Shown: positions 34,487-48,253, counted from the stretch's first letter. The stretch: 64,000 bases of DNA from Geobacillus stearothermophilus ATCC 12980 (GCF_030369615.1 NZ_CP128494.1:2767742-2831741); one strand, 5' to 3'. Program-made: numbers and translations. The notes: generated from the letters alone by a model not told the origin.

Positions 34487-35734
34487 TTAATACGACTCAC
34501 GCGTCAACTTCATCGTGACCGTGCGTTTTTCCCCATCACGATAAAACGTGACTTCCATCCGGTCGCCGATCGATTTTTTCGTATACAAATATTTGCGCAA
34601 GTCGAGCACATTGCGGATTTTTTCGCCATCAAGCGCCACGATGACATCAAACTGTTTTAAGCCTGCCTGGGCGGCTGGCGACATCGGCACGACTCGGATG
34701 ACCGCAGCCCCTTCTGTTACATTCGGCGGCAAATGAAGCGTCGCCTGCAAATGGTACGATGGGATGTCGCTCAGCGAGCGAAGTTCAACGCCCATATATG
34801 GACGGCGCACTTGTCCGTATTTTTCCAAGTCCGAAATGATCGGAATGGCTGTGTTGATCGGGATCGCAAATCCGATGCCTTCAACCGCCTCTTGGGCGAT
34901 TTTCATCGAATTAATGCCAATGACTTGCCCTTTGATGTTGACGAGGGCGCCGCCGCTGTTGCCCGGGTTAATGGCTGCGTCTGTCTGCAATACTTCCGCA
35001 TTCCAATCCGGAGAGCCGTCCTGGTCCAAGTCAACTTCCACCGTCCGGTTCGTCCCGGAAATAATGCCTTGCGTCACCGACCCGGCAAACTGCAGGCCAA
35101 GCGGGTTGCCGATGGCGATGACCGGCTCTCCTGGCTTTACCGCGTCGGAGTCGCCGAACTCAGCCACCTTTTTCACATGCTTTGCATCGATTTCCAGCAC
35201 AGCCAAGTCCATTAGCACATCGCTGCCCAGCAGCTTCGCCGGCACTCTCGTCCCATCTTTGAGGCTCACTTCGAGCTGACTGGCGTTTTCAACAACATGA
35301 TGGTTCGTGACGATAAACGCCCGTCCTCCCGCTTTCTTGTAAATGACGCCCGATCCGACGCCAGCCTCGCCTCCTTGCGACCAGAAGCTGGCTTCTTGAA
35401 TGTTGACAACGCCGACAACCGCATCCGATACTTGGTCGATCGCCTTTGTCACCGCCGTCGTCACATCGACGGAAACGCTTTGCCGAACCGCAGGAGCTTC
35501 ACTTTCCCCTTCCGGCTTCCCTCGTTCCTCTTGCGACGGCACGATGTCGTACGGGAGGACGTCCCAACGGGAAAACGCCGGAATGGACATGAGGACAAGC
35601 AATCCTCCTAACACAGCGCCGACAAGCGTGGACAAAAACGAACCGCTGCGCCGTTTCCGTCTCGTTTGCCCGTGCGCTTCGTAATGGTCATCGTAATATC
35701 CCACATTCACCACCCTTTCCACATTCGTCTTCAT
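34487..35734 (-). CDS. htrC: HtrA-type membrane serine protease
   Basis: This 415-residue DegP/HtrA-family protease (B. subtilis YyxA/HtrC) is anchored by one N-terminal helix (about residues 33-52) with the protease outside. Catalytic triad: His in IVTNHHVVE, Asp in DVLMDLAVL and Ser in NPGNSGGAL, followed by one C-terminal PDZ domain (from about residue 310). It degrades or refolds damaged exported proteins. It is the last gene of the walRKHIJ block, about 70 bases after walJ, the usual Bacillus arrangement. Confidence 0.94.
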   Translation of the reverse strand: MKTNVERVVNVGYYDDHYEAHGQTRRKRRSGSFLSTLVGAVLGGLLVLMSIPAFSRWDVLPYDIVPSQEERGKPEGESEAPAVRQSVSVDVTTAVTKAIDQVSDAVVGVVNIQEASFWSQGGEAGVGSGVIYKKAGGRAFIVTNHHVVENASQLEVSLKDGTRVPAKLLGSDVLMDLAVLEIDAKHVKKVAEFGDSDAVKPGEPVIAIGNPLGLQFAGSVTQGIISGTNRTVEVDLDQDGSPDWNAEVLQTDAAINPGNSGGALVNIKGQVIGINSMKIAQEAVEGIGFAIPINTAIPIISDLEKYGQVRRPYMGVELRSLSDIPSYHLQATLHLPPNVTEGAAVIRVVPMSPAAQAGLKQFDVIVALDGEKIRNVLDLRKYLYTKKSIGDRMEVTFYRDGEKRTVTMKLTRESY

Positions 35735-35805
35735 CCCTCATTATAATCATCAATAGAGAAAAAAATCCAACAAACACATTTTCCCCAGTTTAGCCAAAAC
35801 GCCTC

Positions 35806-36600
35806 TCATACATACGCCAACGCGGTCGCCCGACGGGGATCGGTGTCGTATAAATGAAAGCGGGCGCCGACTGCCAGCCCTCTTTGTTCCAATATTTGCG
35901 CCACAGTCATGCGCGCCAGCTCTTTCATATTGTTATCTTGACTTAAATGAGCCAAATACACTTGTTTTGTCCGCTCCCCGATCACATCGGCAAGCGCCAG
36001 CCCTGCTTCCTCGTTCGAAATATGGCCGACATCGCTTAAAATGCGGCGCTTGACGCTCCACGGATACCTCCCCATCCGCAGCATCCCGACGTCGTGGTTG
36101 CTTTCAAACACGAACACATCAGCATTTTCGATCGTCTTTTTGATCCGCTCGCTCACGTAGCCGGTGTCGGTGAGCAACGCAAGCTTTTTTCCCCCGTAGT
36201 GAAAGACGTAAAACATCGGTTCAGCCGCATCGTGAGAGACGCCAAACGATTCGACATCCACATCGCCGAACGTCCTCACCGCGCCGAGTGGAAAGACAAA
36301 TTTTTGTTCGGCCGGAATGTCGCCGACGACCTGTTCCATCGCCCGCCATGTTTTTTCATTCGCATACACAGGCAGGCGGTATTTGCGAGCGAGCACCCCA
36401 AGCCCTTTAATGTGGTCGCTATGTTCATGGGTGACAAGCAGCCCATCAAGCTCCTTTGGATGGCGGCCGATTTCGGCAAACAGCTGCTCAAGCTGCCTGC
36501 CGCTCAACCCGGCGTCGACGAGCAAGCGTTGGCGGTCCGTTTCAACGTAAAACGCGTTGCCGGTACTGCCGCTGGCCAGTACACTAAATCGCATCGTCAT
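35806..36600 (-). CDS. walJ: Metallo-beta-lactamase-fold exonuclease-like protein
   Basis: The 264-residue product (YycJ/WalJ) has the metal-binding signature THEHSDH (about residues 58-64), [16 protein letters not shown] and further His ligands (HISNEE, HLSQDNN). The family is thought to act as a 5'-3' nuclease linking replication or repair with cell division. The exact role in this host is inferred. It follows walI by 6 bases within the wal operon; ATG 36600 has GGAG 9 bases upstream. Confidence 0.93.
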   Translation of the reverse strand: MTMRFSVLASGSTGNAFYVETDRQRLLVDAGLSGRQLEQLFAEIGRHPKELDGLLVTHEHSDHIKGLGVLARKYRLPVYANEKTWRAMEQVVGDIPAEQKFVFPLGAVRTFGDVDVESFGVSHDAAEPMFYVFHYGGKKLALLTDTGYVSERIKKTIENADVFVFESNHDVGMLRMGRYPWSVKRRILSDVGHISNEEAGLALADVIGERTKQVYLAHLSQDNNMKELARMTVAQILEQRGLAVGARFHLYDTDPRRATALAYV

Positions 36601-36606
36601 TCAAGC

Positions 36607-37392
36607 TCACTCCAACACACTTCCTTCATCGGTAATGACTTGTCCTTCAAACGCATTCACAAAATAATCTTCTTTCCGATTGACGACGATATGCCATGTC
36701 GGCGTCAACACTTGGGAAGCGGTAAACTGGACGAGGCCATAGTAGCCAAGCTCCACTTTCGTGACGCGGTCGCCCGGCTGCAAATATCCTTTCCGGTACA
36801 GCGTCTCAAGAGCTTTAATGGCCGGAACGATGTCTTGTTTCCGCTCGTATTTTTCCAAGTCATCGAGCATCGTCTGTTCATAAGAAACAGCTTTTTGCTG
36901 CTTATTGACATGAATGATGAGCTTGCTGTTTTCGTTGCCATAAATCATTTTGCCTTCGTACACTTGGTAACAAATTACCGTTCCTTCCCCTTCATCAAAT
37001 GACCAAAGGGCGTACTGCTCCCCATCCAAAATATAGCGCCGCAAAAACTCGCGCAACTGGTACGGGTCGCTGACATTTAAAGCAATGGGATGGAGAAACG
37101 TTCCTTTCAATTTCGTTTCTCCTTCTTCGATTTTTACTTTTTGCGCGGACAGTTTTTTCGTATCGGCGGCGGTAAACGCTCGGCTTTTGCCGCTGACGTA
37201 CGCCGCTTTCGTCACTTCTTTCGGCAGCTCCACATACGTGATGCCGTTCGCTTTGAGCTGCTCTTCAATGGTCGTTTCCAAAATGACATCAAGCTGGCTG
37301 CTGTTTCGTTTTTCCATAAACTGATACACTAAAAAGCAGTCGAGGATGAGGAACACAATGATGAAAATCGTCTTCGTTTTACTCCAATCCAT
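36607..37392 (-). CDS. walI: WalK regulatory membrane protein YycI
   Basis: The 261-residue protein has one N-terminal membrane helix (IFIIVFLILDCFLVYQF) and an extracytoplasmic YycI domain. With WalH it contacts the transmembrane part of WalK and restrains its kinase activity in B. subtilis. GGAGGGGG precedes ATG 37392, which lies 14 bases inside the end of walH, so the two are translationally coupled. Confidence 0.93.
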   Translation of the reverse strand: MDWSKTKTIFIIVFLILDCFLVYQFMEKRNSSQLDVILETTIEEQLKANGITYVELPKEVTKAAYVSGKSRAFTAADTKKLSAQKVKIEEGETKLKGTFLHPIALNVSDPYQLREFLRRYILDGEQYALWSFDEGEGTVICYQVYEGKMIYGNENSKLIIHVNKQQKAVSYEQTMLDDLEKYERKQDIVPAIKALETLYRKGYLQPGDRVTKVELGYYGLVQFTASQVLTPTWHIVVNRKEDYFVNAFEGQVITDEGSVLE

Positions 37393-38707
37393 TCGTTCCC
37401 CCTCCTCCGCCGTCCCCATCGTCGCTCACTTTTTTCCACGTTTGCTCGTACAAATAAAACCACGCCGGTTCCAGACGAATCACTTTCTCCCGTTCCGGAT
37501 CTTTGAAGAGCTCGTAGCCGATGGCGATATCTTTCACGAGCGATTTGCGAACGCCTTTCGCTTGTTCAAGCTGTTTGACGATCTCACGGCCGGACGGCAG
37601 CGTTTTCGGGGTTCGGGTGCGGTCGGGGATTTCCAGACGGAAGAGCGGGCGCTGATATTTCATTAAATCGCTCGCCCCCCACGTCTCCACGATTTCCGAC
37701 ATGCCGTATTCATTAAAAACCGGATACCCGTTGACAACAAGCCGGAAAATGACTTTCCGATCTTCTTCACTCCAACGGGCAAAATGGTATAAATCAGTCC
37801 AGCCGCCATGTTCATTGACAAAATCAATGCTTTTTTGAATGAAGTGAGTTTCTTGATCAGTTTGGCCCATATTGGAGACACGGGCTGCCGGATTGACATA
37901 CAGAAGCAGGCGCTGAAAGAAATCGACGTCCATCAGTCGCGAACCATCGGTGTACTCCTCGCCAAACGGAATCAAGTCCTTTTTCACAAAGCTCGGGTCG
38001 CTAAACAGCGCTTCTTTAAACTTATCGACGTCCAACTCATCGGTGTAGTATTGCAAACTGCTAAGCTCCACTTCTTTTTCCGGCAAATAAAGCTGCTTCG
38101 TCTCGCTGACCGGATAAGCGAAATAACGTGGAAAATGGTTGGCCTCCTTCGCCAGCCGGCTGATGGCGTCCTGCGAAGCGTCACTGGCGGTCGCCTTATA
38201 AATTTTGTGCCTATCGGTTGCGATAAAATAGACTGGGAATTTATCCCCTTCACTGAATGGAACAAGAATGCGGTCAAATGCCAAGCCATCAAGCCCTCTA
38301 TCTTCCACCGTGAAGATCAACCGGTAAATATCGATCGGCAGCTCGTCTGGGTAAATGATTTCCAGCCGCTCTTTTCCGTCTAAAAACGACAAAAACTTTC
38401 CTTGCGGGACGGAAGATGAAATGTTCTCAAAATCGTCGAGCGCCCATTTTTTGACTTCTTTCAGCACTTCATTTTTCTTTTCCTCTTTCGTGAGGGCGTA
38501 GTGGGCTCCGCCTTTATGGATGAGCACCTGCTTTGGCTGCACGACCATCGCCGTATCAACTTGCGTATTGCTGACGGAAACGTGCTGAATATACTCGTCG
38601 TTTTGCAGCACGTCATATTTAGGATGATACGTCCATAAAGCAAATGTCATCATAATGCTGATGAGCACAAGCGACGTCAACACAACTGTTTTGATCGCTT
38701 CATACAT
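37379..38707 (-). CDS. walH: WalK regulatory membrane protein YycH
   Basis: The 442-residue protein has one N-terminal helix (TVVLTSLVLISIMMTFALW) and a large extracytoplasmic YycH domain. It partners WalI in controlling WalK. AAAGGA lies upstream of ATG 38707, which overlaps the end of walK by 8 bases (ATGTATGA). An ATG at 38719 abuts the same ribosome site too closely and is rejected. Confidence 0.93.
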   Translation of the reverse strand: MYEAIKTVVLTSLVLISIMMTFALWTYHPKYDVLQNDEYIQHVSVSNTQVDTAMVVQPKQVLIHKGGAHYALTKEEKKNEVLKEVKKWALDDFENISSSVPQGKFLSFLDGKERLEIIYPDELPIDIYRLIFTVEDRGLDGLAFDRILVPFSEGDKFPVYFIATDRHKIYKATASDASQDAISRLAKEANHFPRYFAYPVSETKQLYLPEKEVELSSLQYYTDELDVDKFKEALFSDPSFVKKDLIPFGEEYTDGSRLMDVDFFQRLLLYVNPAARVSNMGQTDQETHFIQKSIDFVNEHGGWTDLYHFARWSEEDRKVIFRLVVNGYPVFNEYGMSEIVETWGASDLMKYQRPLFRLEIPDRTRTPKTLPSGREIVKQLEQAKGVRKSLVKDIAIGYELFKDPEREKVIRLEPAWFYLYEQTWKKVSDDGDGGGGGTNGLE

Positions 38708-40529
38708 CGTACCAGTCATCCTTTTGCTCCCGTTCTAGCGGCAGCGTAAAATAAATCGTCGTCCCTTTATGTTCTTTGCTTTCCGCCCAAATCGTCCCGC
38801 CATGGGCGAGCACGACTTCTTTGGCAATGGCCAGTCCGAGGCCGGTGCCGCCCAATTTGCGCGACCGCGCCTTATCGACCCGGTAAAAACGCTCAAAAAT
38901 TTTCGCCAAATCGGCCTTCGGGATGCCGACCCCTTCGTCGCTGACGCTGACAATGATCTCGTCGGCCAGCTCGCGGACGCGGAACGTGATCGTCCCGCCT
39001 TGCGGAGAGTATTTCAACGCATTGGAAATGATGTTATCCAATACTTGTGTGATTTTGTCCTCATCCACTTCGATGAAAATCGCCTGGCGCGGAATTTTGC
39101 GAACGAACCGGATGTTATCGCTTTTTGTCAGTTCAAACCGGTCAATCACTTTATGAAAATAAGCCGAAAAATTGATCCATGTCTTTTTCAGCTTGTAATC
39201 TTTGCTGTCGAGCTTCGACAGATGAAGCAAGTCGTTGACGAGCCGAATCATGCGCTCCGTTTCATTTTGCACGACTTGAATGAACCTTGGAGCGATGTCT
39301 TTATCTTGCCAGGCGCCATCCGCCAATGCCTCTAAATAGCTTTTCATTGTCGTCAAGGGCGTGCGCAGCTCATGCGAGACATTGGCGACGAACTGCCGCC
39401 GCTCGCGGTCGATTTTTTCTTGCTCGGTGATGTCGTGCAAAACGACAATCAGCCCGTTGACAAACCCGCCCTCTTTTTGAATGACCGATAGTGACGCCCG
39501 CAAAATGTACAATTCCTCATCGGTGCTGAAATCCAAAATGAGTGAGTCGCGTTCCTCGAGCAGCGTTTCAAACGTATATTGGTCAGCGATGCCGAGCACG
39601 TCGACGATCGAACTCGACAGCACTGTTTCACGTGAAACATTCAAAATGTTTAACGCCGCATCATTAATGAGAATGACGCGGCCGCGGCGGTCGGTCGCGA
39701 TCACGCCATCGGTCATGTGCGTCAACACCGACTCAAGCTTGCGCCGTTCGCCTTCCGTTGTCGCCTGCGCTTCCTGCAGTTTTTTCGTCAAGTTGTTAAA
39801 GGTCATCGCCAGCTGGCCGATTTCATCATAGCCGTACACTTTGACTTTGCGGGAAAAATCGCCCCTTGTCATCGCCAGCGCTTGCCGGCGCATATCGGAA
39901 ATCGGCCGGGTGATGGTGCGCGACAAAAAAATACCGAGCACGGCGGTAATGGCGAGCGCGATCCCCGTCCCAGTCGCCAAAATCATGTTGATTTGCCGCA
40001 TTTGCGAAAAGACGTTTTCCATTGAGGCAATAACGTAAATGACCCCTTTGACTTCCCCGCTCGTCTTAATCGGAGTCGAGGAAATGTACATACGATGGCC
40101 TGTCCTTGAATCAAGCATCATCCGGTCGACAGTTTCGCCGGTGACGAGCGAACGCTTCACGTAAATCTCCGTCGTCCGCTTCCCGACGATGTTTTGCATA
40201 TACGGATTCGACGTCGCCAACACCTTCCCTTTGGCATCAATGACGCGCACTTCGGAAATATCTTGGGAAACGAAATCATGAAGAAGCGAACGGATGTCTT
40301 CTTCCAATGTCGGGCTTTTTTCATCGCGCTCCCGATTCATTGCCTGCTCGACGTTATAGGCGAGCAGCGTCACCCGTTCGTTCAGTGAGTTTTTGAAATT
40401 TTGCACAAGCTCCGTTTCCAACTTACGGACAAAATACACGCCGATGATTTGCATGGCGACAAGAATGAGCAGCACATAAATAATAACAAACTTAAAGCGG
40501 ATCGAACGAAATGGCCCTACTTTTTTCAT
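38700..40529 (-). CDS. walK: Essential cell-wall sensor histidine kinase
   Basis: The 609-residue WalK (YycG) has two membrane helices (about residues 10-30 and 183-205) framing an extracellular PAS-like domain, a HAMP (about 205-257), a cytoplasmic PAS (about 265-370), a HisKA domain with the phospho-His in NVSHELRTPLTTM (near residue 390), and a HATPase domain with N, G1 (DEGVGIP) and G2 (GTGLGLAIAKE) boxes. It senses peptidoglycan turnover and phosphorylates WalR. A parS site lies within the coding sequence. It starts 6 bases after walR. Confidence 0.97.
   Translation of the reverse strand: MKKVGPFRSIRFKFVIIYVLLILVAMQIIGVYFVRKLETELVQNFKNSLNERVTLLAYNVEQAMNRERDEKSPTLEEDIRSLLHDFVSQDISEVRVIDAKGKVLATSNPYMQNIVGKRTTEIYVKRSLVTGETVDRMMLDSRTGHRMYISSTPIKTSGEVKGVIYVIASMENVFSQMRQINMILATGTGIALAITAVLGIFLSRTITRPISDMRRQALAMTRGDFSRKVKVYGYDEIGQLAMTFNNLTKKLQEAQATTEGERRKLESVLTHMTDGVIATDRRGRVILINDAALNILNVSRETVLSSSIVDVLGIADQYTFETLLEERDSLILDFSTDEELYILRASLSVIQKEGGFVNGLIVVLHDITEQEKIDRERRQFVANVSHELRTPLTTMKSYLEALADGAWQDKDIAPRFIQVVQNETERMIRLVNDLLHLSKLDSKDYKLKKTWINFSAYFHKVIDRFELTKSDNIRFVRKIPRQAIFIEVDEDKITQVLDNIISNALKYSPQGGTITFRVRELADEIIVSVSDEGVGIPKADLAKIFERFYRVDKARSRKLGGTGLGLAIAKEVVLAHGGTIWAESKEHKGTTIYFTLPLEREQKDDWYDV
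39624..39639. promoter_or_regulatory. parS site within walK
   Basis: TGTTTCACGTGAAACA, identical to the consensus palindrome bound by Spo0J (ParB). It lies about 15 kb from the spo0J site and 24 kb from oriC. Confidence 0.93.
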
Positions 40530-40535
40530 GCCGAC

Positions 40536-41249
40536 TCATGACTCCTGTTCCGGGTTGCGCAAATAATAGCCGACGCCCCGTCTTGTGACGATCCACGACG
40601 GATGGGAAGGGTTGTCTTCGATTTTTTCACGCAGCCTTCTTACCGTCACATCGACCGTGCGCACATCGCCGTAATAGTCGTAGCCCCAAACCGTTTGCAG
40701 CAAGTGTTCGCGCGTCATCACTTGGCCGATATGTTTCGCCAAATAGTGGAGCAGTTCAAATTCGCGCTGGGTCAACGCGATCGTCTCCCCCCGTTTTTGC
40801 ACGACGTACGCATCTGGACGGATGACAAGCGGCCCGATGACGATTTCATTCGTTTCATTCTCCACTTCCTCTTGGTTGGCTGTTTGCGCATGGCGGCGCA
40901 AGTTCGCTTTGACTCGCGCCAGCAGCTCGCGCGTGCTGAACGGCTTTGTCACATAATCGTCCGCCCCCAGCTCCAAACCAAGCACTTTATCAATCTCGGA
41001 ATCTTTCGCCGTCAGCATGATGATCGGCATGTCGTATTTTTTCCGCACCTCGCGGCATACTTCCATGCCGTCTTTCAGCGGCAGCATAATATCCAATAAA
41101 ATCAAATCCGGCATCGTTTCTTCCACTTTTTGCAGCGCTTCCTCGCCGTCATAGGCGCAGATGACTTCGTACCCTTCTTTTTGTAAGTTAAATTGCAAAA
41201 TATCGGCAATCGGTTTTTCATCGTCAACAACTAAAATGCGTTTTTCCAT
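40536..41249 (-). CDS. walR: Essential cell-wall response regulator
   Basis: The 237-residue OmpR-type regulator (YycF) has a receiver with the acidic pair DD (residues 9-10), phospho-acceptor Asp53 ([11 protein letters not shown]) and Lys in TKPFSTREL. It is followed by a winged-helix DNA-binding domain ([20 protein letters not shown], then [15 protein letters not shown]). It controls autolysins and wall metabolism. ATG 41249 has AAGGAAGG upstream. First gene of the wal operon; the folded tandem repeat lies 110 bases upstream. Confidence 0.97.
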   Translation of the reverse strand: MEKRILVVDDEKPIADILQFNLQKEGYEVICAYDGEEALQKVEETMPDLILLDIMLPLKDGMEVCREVRKKYDMPIIMLTAKDSEIDKVLGLELGADDYVTKPFSTRELLARVKANLRRHAQTANQEEVENETNEIVIGPLVIRPDAYVVQKRGETIALTQREFELLHYLAKHIGQVMTREHLLQTVWGYDYYGDVRTVDVTVRRLREKIEDNPSHPSWIVTRRGVGYYLRNPEQES

Positions 41250-41358
41250 CTCGCTCACGCCCTTCCTTTTGCGATGGAATGCTATCATTATTAATTTACC
41301 ACGTTATAAAAACGAAATCATCCTTTGCCCGCTGCCATTTTGAGGAGCAAACCATATA

Positions 41359-41584
41359 TATAGATGCAATTTGAAGATTTACCATTTGCAGCCTTTATCG
41401 ACTGTCAGGCGACCGAACAACGCCGCTTCACAGACCCATATATGGGTCTGTGAAGCAGGTGGTTGTTCGGTCTTCCGTCACGCCTTGGCGTGACGGGGCA
41501 AGCCTATGGCTTGCCTTCGACAGTCGAAAATGGACAAACCGCTTTTCCGTCAAGGATATGTTAAACTTCTTCGTTGCATCTATA
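41359..41584. repeat. Folded repeat unit 1
   Basis: 226 bases bounded by TATAGATGCAA / TTGCATCTATA. Inside are nested hairpins: GACTGTC/GACAGTC, then ACCGAACAAC/GTTGTTCGGT enclosing a 14-bp arm (41424-41437 with 41442-41455), then CCGTCACGCC/GGCGTGACGG, then CAAGCC/GGCTTG. No coding frame. Confidence 0.85.
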
Positions 41585-41820
41585 TAGATGCAATTTAAAG
41601 CTTTAACATTTTTCGTTTTTACCGGTCATTTCATCCGAATGTCAAGTGACCGAACAACACCGCTTAAAGACCCATGAATGGGTCTTTAAGCGAGTCGTTG
41701 TTCGGTCTTCCGTCACGCCTTAGCGTGACGGAGGCAAGCCTATGGCTTGCCTTCGACAGTCAAAAATGGATGAGCCACTTTTCCGCCAAGGATATGTTAA
41801 ACGATTTCGTTGCATCTATA
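41583..41820. repeat. Folded repeat unit 2
   Basis: 238 bases, same boundaries and hairpin order as unit 1, and touching it end to end. The main arm differs in sequence (GCTTAAAGACCCA against GCTTCACAGACCCA) but its partner strand changes to match, so pairing is kept. Confidence 0.85.
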
Positions 41821-41888
41821 CAGTGAAAAGGGCATAGACGCACGCGCATGACACCGATCACGGACGGAACCGCTTTTCCTCCGCGAAT

Positions 41889-41922
41889 GAAAAAAGCATA
41901 GACGCATGTGCATCTATGCTTT
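41889..41922 (-). terminator. Terminator of purA
   Basis: Stem AAAGCATAGA/TCTATGCTTT (41893-41902 with 41913-41922) with an A run that gives a U tail on the minus strand, 20 bases after the purA stop. Confidence 0.85.
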
Positions 41923-41941
41923 GGTGTTCACCGCTAGCCGC

Positions 41942-43339
<1,398 letters not shown>

Positions 43340-43380
43340 TTAAACCCGAAAGGAGGCGCCTGCCGCCAACGTGAGCCGGT

Positions 43381-44745
43381 TTACGCCCCCGGCGGAATTT
43401 GCGCCTCATCGAAGCGGCGCTCTAGGTTGACAAACTTATTATACTCTTTAATAAAAGCGAGCTGCACCGTTCCGACTGGACCATTGCGCTGTTTGGCAAT
43501 AATGATTTCAATGATGTTTTTGTTCTCAGAATCTTTGTTGTAATAGTCATCGCGGTACAAAAAGGCGACAATGTCGGCGTCTTGCTCAATGCTTCCGGAT
43601 TCACGAATATCGGACATCATCGGCCGTTTGTCTTGGCGCTGCTCGACGCTGCGCGACAGCTGCGACAAGGCGATGACCGGCACTTCAAGCTCGCGGGCGA
43701 GCGCCTTCAGCGAGCGGGAAATTTCCGATACTTCCTGTTGGCGATTTTCTTTGCTACGTCCGCTCCCTTGAATGAGCTGCAAATAATCAATGACAATCAT
43801 GCCGAGCCCGCTTTCCTGCTTAAGCCGGCGGCATTTGGCGCGAATGTCGCTGACGCGGATGCTCGGCGTGTCGTCGATATAAATGCCGGCGTTCGATAAA
43901 CTCCCCATCGCCATCGTCAGCTTGCCCCAGTCTTCCGGCGTCAATTTGCCGGTGCGCAAGTTTTGCGCGTTAATGTTGCCTTCTGCACAAAGCATCCGCA
44001 TCACCAGCTGCTGGGCGCTCATCTCCAAACTGAAAATGGCGACATTTTCATTCGTTTTCGTCGCTACATTTTGGGCAATATTTAAGGCGAACGCTGTTTT
44101 CCCAACCGACGGCCGGGCGGCCACGATAATCAAATCGCTCCGCTGAAAACCGGACGTCATCCGGTCAAGCTCGGTGAACCCGGTCGGGATGCCGGTGATT
44201 TCCCCATCCCGGTTATGGAGCATCTCAATATTGTCATACGTTTGCACGAGAATGTCCTTAATATTTTTAAAGGCGCCCGAATGCTTCCGTTGGGAAACCT
44301 CCATAATTTTGCGCTCAGCTTCATCAAGCAAAACGTCGATCTCGTCTTCCCTTGTATATCCGTCTTGCGCGATCGATGTCGCTGTGCGGATGAGGCGGCG
44401 CAGCACCGATTTTTCCTCGACGATGCGGGCGTAATATTCGACGTTGGCCGCTGTTGGCACGGCGTCGGCGAGCTCGCTTAAGTAGGAGACGCCGCCGATT
44501 TCCTCAAGCTGCTCGGAAGCGGCGAGTTCCGCCGTCACCGTCACCAAATCGACCGGCTCCCCCCTGTCGGCGACGCGAAGCATGGCGTGAAAAATTTTTT
44601 GATGGGCTGCACGGTAAAAATCCTCTGGGATTAAAATTTCCGAAGCAGGCACTAACGCAGCGGGATCCAAAAATACGGCGCCAAGCACCGCTTGCTCAGC
44701 TTCAATGCTTTGTGGAGGAATTCGTTCTGAAAACAGCTCGCTCAT
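43381..44745 (-). CDS. dnaC: Replicative DNA helicase (DnaB type)
   Basis: The 454-residue hexameric 5'-3' helicase of the replisome (dnaC in Bacillus, DnaB elsewhere) has an N-terminal primase-interacting domain (to about residue 150), a linker, then a RecA-like domain with Walker A ARPSVGKTAF, Walker B MIVIDYLQL, and the DNA-binding SQLSRSVEQR region. It matches the G. stearothermophilus DnaB sequence as I remember it, including length. AAAGGTGG precedes ATG 44745. It follows gdpP and rplI in the conserved order. Confidence 0.97.
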   Translation of the reverse strand: MSELFSERIPPQSIEAEQAVLGAVFLDPAALVPASEILIPEDFYRAAHQKIFHAMLRVADRGEPVDLVTVTAELAASEQLEEIGGVSYLSELADAVPTAANVEYYARIVEEKSVLRRLIRTATSIAQDGYTREDEIDVLLDEAERKIMEVSQRKHSGAFKNIKDILVQTYDNIEMLHNRDGEITGIPTGFTELDRMTSGFQRSDLIIVAARPSVGKTAFALNIAQNVATKTNENVAIFSLEMSAQQLVMRMLCAEGNINAQNLRTGKLTPEDWGKLTMAMGSLSNAGIYIDDTPSIRVSDIRAKCRRLKQESGLGMIVIDYLQLIQGSGRSKENRQQEVSEISRSLKALARELEVPVIALSQLSRSVEQRQDKRPMMSDIRESGSIEQDADIVAFLYRDDYYNKDSENKNIIEIIIAKQRNGPVGTVQLAFIKEYNKFVNLERRFDEAQIPPGA

Positions 44746-44806
44746 CGTTTCACCACCTTTTCCCCCGTTGTATCTTTCTCTGTTGCAGCTAATAAGCAAA
44801 GGAGCC

Positions 44807-44827
44807 CCGCCGCAGCGGGCGGGGGCA
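44807..44827 (-). terminator. GC hairpin between rplI and dnaC
   Basis: GC-rich stem 44807-44813 with about 44820-44827; only a weak U-poor tail (TCCTTTGC) on the minus strand, so probably an attenuator or processing site. Confidence 0.4.
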
Positions 44828-44856
44828 TCTTCGCTTCCTGAAATGAGACGTCGCCG

Positions 44857-47279
<2,423 letters not shown>

Positions 47280-47326
47280 TCAAGTCAGCTCCTACACTGA
47301 AGAAATGGCTCACCTTATCCAATTAT

Positions 47327-48253
47327 TTATAGGCGGCGGCGCAAATCAAATCCTAAATCAATTATACCGAATATCGCCACAAGATAAAGTAGAAAAGGCA
47401 GGAATAAACAAACAACCGTCCCAGCGATCACCACGCCTTTCGCAATGCCTTTTTTGTAGGCGGCGTAATACAAAAACGAAAATCCTTGTACTGCCATGGC
47501 AAGCTGCAGCACATAAGAGAGGTTCAATACAGCAATATAAGGGAAAGTTCCCTCGGCAAACGGAAACATGGAAAGAACAAGCACCATGATGTATATCCAT
47601 AGCACGCTTTTTGGCAAGGAGAGCTCACGAAACGGCGGCCACGTGCCGACCGGGAGCTTCAGCCGCTTCATAATGGGCAGCGAGACCATGATGGTCACGT
47701 AGGCGAGCGCCAACGCAGCGATGACAAACAGCGTCGGAACCATGTAGCCGATCAGTTCGATTCCTTGTTCAAGCTGCTTTTGCATCCCAGCTGGCGGCTT
47801 TTGGCCCATCGCTTCCATCATGCGCATCGCCGTATCAAACGACTCGCGCACTAAACCAAGCGTATCCCGGATCATGTCAACTTGGAAAAATTGAATCGAA
47901 ATGATGTAATCAAGCACGATGTTGGCTAAAAACACGAGGGCGCCGACAAGCCAGATGAGATAGCGGTTTTTCTGTTTCGCCAACATCGCGCCGACCGTTA
48001 TGCCAACAGTGCCAAACATAAGCGCCATCGGCAGCGACAAAAACGAACCGATAAGGCTGGAGACAACGAGAGCCGCAACGAGCAGCAACCAGGCAGGGGC
48101 AAGCCCGTGACGCATCGTAAACACCATAAATGGAAGCGCTAAAAACAGGGCAGCGACAAAGCCGATCACCGGCACGTACAACGCCATCAAAAACAAAACG
48201 GCAAACAGCGCGAGTTCGATGGCTGCTTCAGTGAGGGCGTGCGTTTTCCGCAA
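47327..48253 (-). CDS. yybS: DUF2232 membrane protein
   Basis: The 308-residue polytopic membrane protein has eight or so hydrophobic segments and matches YybS, which precedes gdpP (yybT) in Bacillus. Function unknown; the family is distantly related to ECF-type S components. The start is TTG 48253 with AAAGGAG 8 bases upstream. It is separated from rpsR by a terminator and so probably has its own promoter. Confidence 0.88.
   Translation of the reverse strand: MRKTHALTEAAIELALFAVLFLMALYVPVIGFVAALFLALPFMVFTMRHGLAPAWLLLVAALVVSSLIGSFLSLPMALMFGTVGITVGAMLAKQKNRYLIWLVGALVFLANIVLDYIISIQFFQVDMIRDTLGLVRESFDTAMRMMEAMGQKPPAGMQKQLEQGIELIGYMVPTLFVIAALALAYVTIMVSLPIMKRLKLPVGTWPPFRELSLPKSVLWIYIMVLVLSMFPFAEGTFPYIAVLNLSYVLQLAMAVQGFSFLYYAAYKKGIAKGVVIAGTVVCLFLPFLLYLVAIFGIIDLGFDLRRRL

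Noticed and set aside
41359..41820. Folded tandem repeats considered as a CRISPR array or as tRNA genes
   Set aside because: Only two units over 220 bp long, no spacers, no cas genes nearby, and no tRNA cloverleaf or T-loop signature.
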